The translations under genes and the position numbers were made by a program. DNA of 38,155 bases from Methanosarcina sp. (GTDB lineage Archaea; Halobacteriota; Methanosarcinia; Methanosarcinales; Methanosarcinaceae): positions 1-38,155 of the forward strand of contig NZ_JAQUVZ010000031.1 in the NCBI RefSeq assembly GCF_028693135.1, written 5' to 3'. Of the stretch, positions 36,271 through 38,155 are shown one piece after another (the first letter of the stretch is position 1; each line of letters opens with the position of its first letter). Below the pieces are notes generated by a model that saw nothing but the letters and a program-made list of their open reading frames with translations, did not search any database and was not told the DNA's origin.

Positions 36271-37008
36271 TTAGTTATATTGAATTTCCCCATCTTTTAC
36301 CAGGACAACCCTATCAGCATATTTTGCAATCTCAGGGTCGTGTGTAACTATTACTACTGTTCTTCCCTCATTGTTCAAATCCATGAATATTTGTAGGATC
36401 TCATAACCTGTTTTCGAGTCCAGGTTTCCAGTCGGCTCATCAGCAAGGAGAATTGAAGGATCATTGATGAGTGCCCTTGCAATTGAGACCCTCTGAGATT
36501 GGCCTCCGGAAAGCTCTCCTGGCCTGTGGTGCATACGGTCCTGCAACCCCATAAGTTTCAGGAGTTCCGTTGCACGCTTTCGTGGATCGATGCTCCTCGA
36601 ATTGGCAAAAGTCGGGAGCAAAACATTCTCAAAAGCGGTCAGGCGAGGAACAAGGTTGAAAGTCTGAAAAACAAAACCTATCTCAAGTCCCCTGAGATGA
36701 GCAAGTTCTTCATCTGACATGCTGTGCAGATTCCTTCCCCTTATAAGGACCTGCCCTTCCGTAGGCCTGTCAAGGCAGCCTATCAGGTTCATAAGGGTAC
36801 TTTTCCCCGATCCCGATGGGCCCATAATAGCCAGTAATTCTCCTTTTTCGATTTTAAGGTTAATACCTGAGAGTACCGGAACCTCCATGGCTCCAAGAAT
36901 ATAATTTTTCTTGACATTGGAAACTTCGACAATAGGGTACCTATTCTCAGGTAAACCTTCGACAATAGAGTGCCTATTCTCAGGTAAACTGTTCTTATTA
37001 ATGTTCAC
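36271..37008 (-). CDS. MacB/LolD-type ABC transporter ATPase, cassette 2
   Basis: This 245-residue ATPase carries Walker A MGPSGSGKSTLMN, signature LSGGQSQRVSIARAL, Walker B ILLADEPTGNLDSKTG and the switch histidine in VIVTHDPEIAKYADR. It is the first gene of the intact cassette. The start is taken as the GTG at 37008, since GGGGGGGG (37011-37018) lies just before it; a TTG at 37020 is possible. The N-terminus contains an 11-residue duplication (LPENRHSIVEG, LPENRYPIVEV) that arises from a 33-bp tandem repeat (36925-36990). The eight-base G run at the start region could slip in replication. Confidence 0.92.
   Translation of the reverse strand: MNINKNSLPENRHSIVEGLPENRYPIVEVSNVKKNYILGAMEVPVLSGINLKIEKGELLAIMGPSGSGKSTLMNLIGCLDRPTEGQVLIRGRNLHSMSDEELAHLRGLEIGFVFQTFNLVPRLTAFENVLLPTFANSRSIDPRKRATELLKLMGLQDRMHHRPGELSGGQSQRVSIARALINDPSILLADEPTGNLDSKTGYEILQIFMDLNNEGRTVVIVTHDPEIAKYADRVVLVKDGEIQYN
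36925..36990. repeat. 33-bp in-frame tandem duplication in ATPase N-terminus
   Basis: Two adjacent 33-bp units, beginning TTCGACAATAG at 36925 and 36958, differ at only a few positions. They encode two 11-residue repeats (LPENR-x-x-IVE-x) at the start of the cassette 2 ATPase. Such duplications in a non-core N-terminus are tolerated. Confidence 0.9.
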
Positions 37009-37749
37009 ATCCCCCCCCAATTTTACTGAGATATGATCAGAAAAATCACATTGAATAATCTTAATTGTTTTTACTCCTTATGTAAGAAAATCCATTTTAA
37101 TCTATGCGCTCTTAATTTTTTTCAAAAGATCAACTTTCAAGTCCACATGCTATTGATTTCTAGGTCCCATTGCAGGCTTTTAAAATTGAACTTTGAAATT
37201 GATCACTAGGCACACTGTTTTTGACACTTAAATTGACTATTGAGTCTCAAACATGATTTTTGTTTGAAATCACCGGGCATAAAAATAAGCATAGTTTTGG
37301 ACAGTAGAAATTGGAAATTGAGATTTATTTCTGGAAAAAAATGGCTTTTGCAGGAAATTTATTCTTTTAGCCTTCTACCTATCTTTATTATTTTTAACTG
37401 ATATATCTCATACATCTGTTGTATAAATGTAATCGAAAAAAATGAAAAACAGTAGTCTCTGAATCAATCAGTTCTAAAAAGTTATTCTTATGCCGGGGTA
37501 GGCATCCAAATATTTAGGTCAAGGTTATAAACTTATGTAAAACATTTAAACATCTATTGAATTGAAAATTATCTTTTCTGTTATGCGGGTACTTGCCTCT
37601 AAATATTTGAGGACTATTTTTCATAAGGAGGTGTAGTTCTGTCCAATTTATATAACCTTGTATATATAGCTAAATATAGCCACTGCCAGATAGAAATTTG
37701 AACTGTGGATCTCAAGAATAAGAGAAAATTCCAGCAATAATCTTTCTAA
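37009..37749. other. Intergenic region with degenerate repeats and a strong TATA box
   Basis: No gene is supported. Two imperfect direct repeats lie at about 37488-37520 (TTATGCCGGGGTAGGCATCC then AAATATTTAGG) and 37580-37612 (TTATGCGGGTACTTGCCTCT then AAATATTTGAGG). AAGGAGGTG occurs at 37626-37634 without a good start codon after it. TTTATATAA (37647-37655) is an excellent TATA box that could drive the small frames to its right. Confidence 0.5.
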
Positions 37750-37851
37750 GTGGCTGAAAGAGTCGCGAGCTTTGGAGGCTTGGTAAAGAAGGCTGTAAAC
37801 AAACGTTTCAGAGAAGTGTATGCAAGAATATACACAAAAAGTGTACTCTAA
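37750..37851 (+). CDS. Possible small basic protein (33 aa), uncertain
   Basis: Starting at GTG 37750, this frame reads VAERVASFGGLVKKAVNKRF and ends YARIYTKSVL. Its composition (Lys, Arg, Val, Ala) is more protein-like than the surrounding AT-rich DNA would give by chance. However, no ribosome binding site is visible. It lies about 70 bases after the expected transcript start from the TATA box at 37647 and about 50 bases before the first mini-ORF. It may equally be a gene remnant. Confidence 0.25.
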   Translation: MAERVASFGGLVKKAVNKRFREVYARIYTKSVL

Positions 37852-37904
37852 AGAGATTACACAGGACCGGTGTGGAAATAATCTGAAATTCGGAGGGAAT
37901 AAAC

Positions 37905-37982
37905 ATGCTCATAGGATTCGACTTAAGCCAGTTCTTTACGTTTGCATTCCTGAATAATCTTTGCTTTATATTCGAGATCTAA
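37905..37982 (+). CDS. Mini-ORF copy 1, hydrophobic 25-residue peptide
   Basis: The frame reads MLIGFDLSQFFTFAFL then NNLCFIFEI, a Phe-rich peptide able to span a membrane once, with one Asp and one Glu. A textbook ribosome binding site (GGAGGG, 37892-37897) lies seven bases before the ATG. I do not recognise the peptide. The very short hydrophobic product, repeated in tandem, recalls small membrane toxins of type I systems, but that is only analogy. Copy 2 is identical. Confidence 0.45.
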   Translation: MLIGFDLSQFFTFAFLNNLCFIFEI

Positions 37983-38041
37983 ACAAAAGAATGTACACAA
38001 GTACCGTTGTGGAAATAATATGAAATGTGGAGGGAATAAAC

Positions 38042-38119
38042 ATGCTCATAGGATTCGACTTAAGCCAGTTCTTTACGTTTGCATTCCTGAATAATCTTTG
38101 CTTTATATTCGAGATCTAA
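38042..38119 (+). CDS. Mini-ORF copy 2, identical 25-residue peptide
   Basis: This is an exact copy of the frame at 37905-37982, again with GGAGGG seven bases upstream (38029-38034). A TATA-like CTTTATATTC inside copy 1 lies about 75 bases before this start, so each unit might carry its own promoter for the next. The lack of any base change between copies means recent duplication or homogenisation, so coding selection cannot be judged from these two. Confidence 0.45.
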   Translation: MLIGFDLSQFFTFAFLNNLCFIFEI

Positions 38120-38155
38120 ACAAAAGAATGTACACAAGTACCGTTGTGGAAATAA

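Larger units (their letters stand above)
37864..38155. repeat. 137-bp tandem repeat array running off the window
   Basis: The unit repeats exactly from 37897-38018 to 38034-38155. The first unit's upstream border (37864-37891) differs from the second's by a few bases. The window ends at base TGTGGAAATAA of what should be a third unit. Each unit holds a GGAGGG site and a 25-codon frame. No spacer-repeat pattern typical of CRISPR exists. Confidence 0.95.

Overview
The window is archaeal and almost certainly from a Methanosarcina species. It encodes a RamA-type corrinoid activase, the AblA/AblB pair for N-epsilon-acetyl-beta-lysine, geranylgeranylglyceryl phosphate synthase, ribosomal protein eL40, a McrA2/AtwA-like double ABC ATPase, a MEDS-type histidine kinase and repeated COG1361-ABC exporters. 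It also has an archaeal SRP RNA, long AT-rich intergenic regions with TATA boxes, and clear GGAGG-type ribosome binding sites. I cannot name the species from the sequence alone.

Layout. 1-2970: two paralogous tiny proteins, a DUF2178 membrane protein overlapping an HTH regulator, a 13-bp tandem repeat tract and IS200/IS605-like relics. 2971-8109: Kef-type antiporter and the ablA-ablB osmolyte genes. 8196-14814: a minus-strand cluster for an archaeal type IV pilus/secretion-like machine (membrane-anchored protein, FlaJ/TadC-like platform, FlaI/GspE-like ATPase with a long charged extension) followed by a KaiC/RAD55-like ATPase. 15041-15592: tRNA-Ser(GCU) and SRP RNA. 15987-17612: ramA-like gene. 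17613-19080: gene-free stretch with two copies of a 142-bp promoter-plus-hairpin element, a likely small RNA pair. 19081-26569: housekeeping and redox genes (purB, eL40, GGGP synthase, MTH865-like, AtwA-like, two flavoproteins). 26836-37008: two copies of an ABC exporter cassette (ATPase, COG1361 surface protein, MacB-like permease), one intact and one split by a histidine kinase gene and a probable insertion. 37009-38155: gene-poor end holding a 137-bp tandem repeat, each unit carrying a 25-codon hydrophobic ORF behind a strong ribosome binding site.

How the parts fit. The ablA/ablB genes and the Kef antiporter serve salt and ion balance. RamA and the AtwA-like protein serve ATP-dependent activation of methyltransfer and methyl-coenzyme M reductase. 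The cassettes and the pilus-like machine build or remodel the cell envelope.

The best candidates for undescribed biology are the duplicated hairpin RNA element (18138-18832), the tandem mini-ORF array that runs off the right edge (37864-38155), the structured leader in front of the AtwA-like gene (23066-23148), and the ablB gene that lacks a normal start codon. All calls come from reading the sequence by eye; no database search was run.
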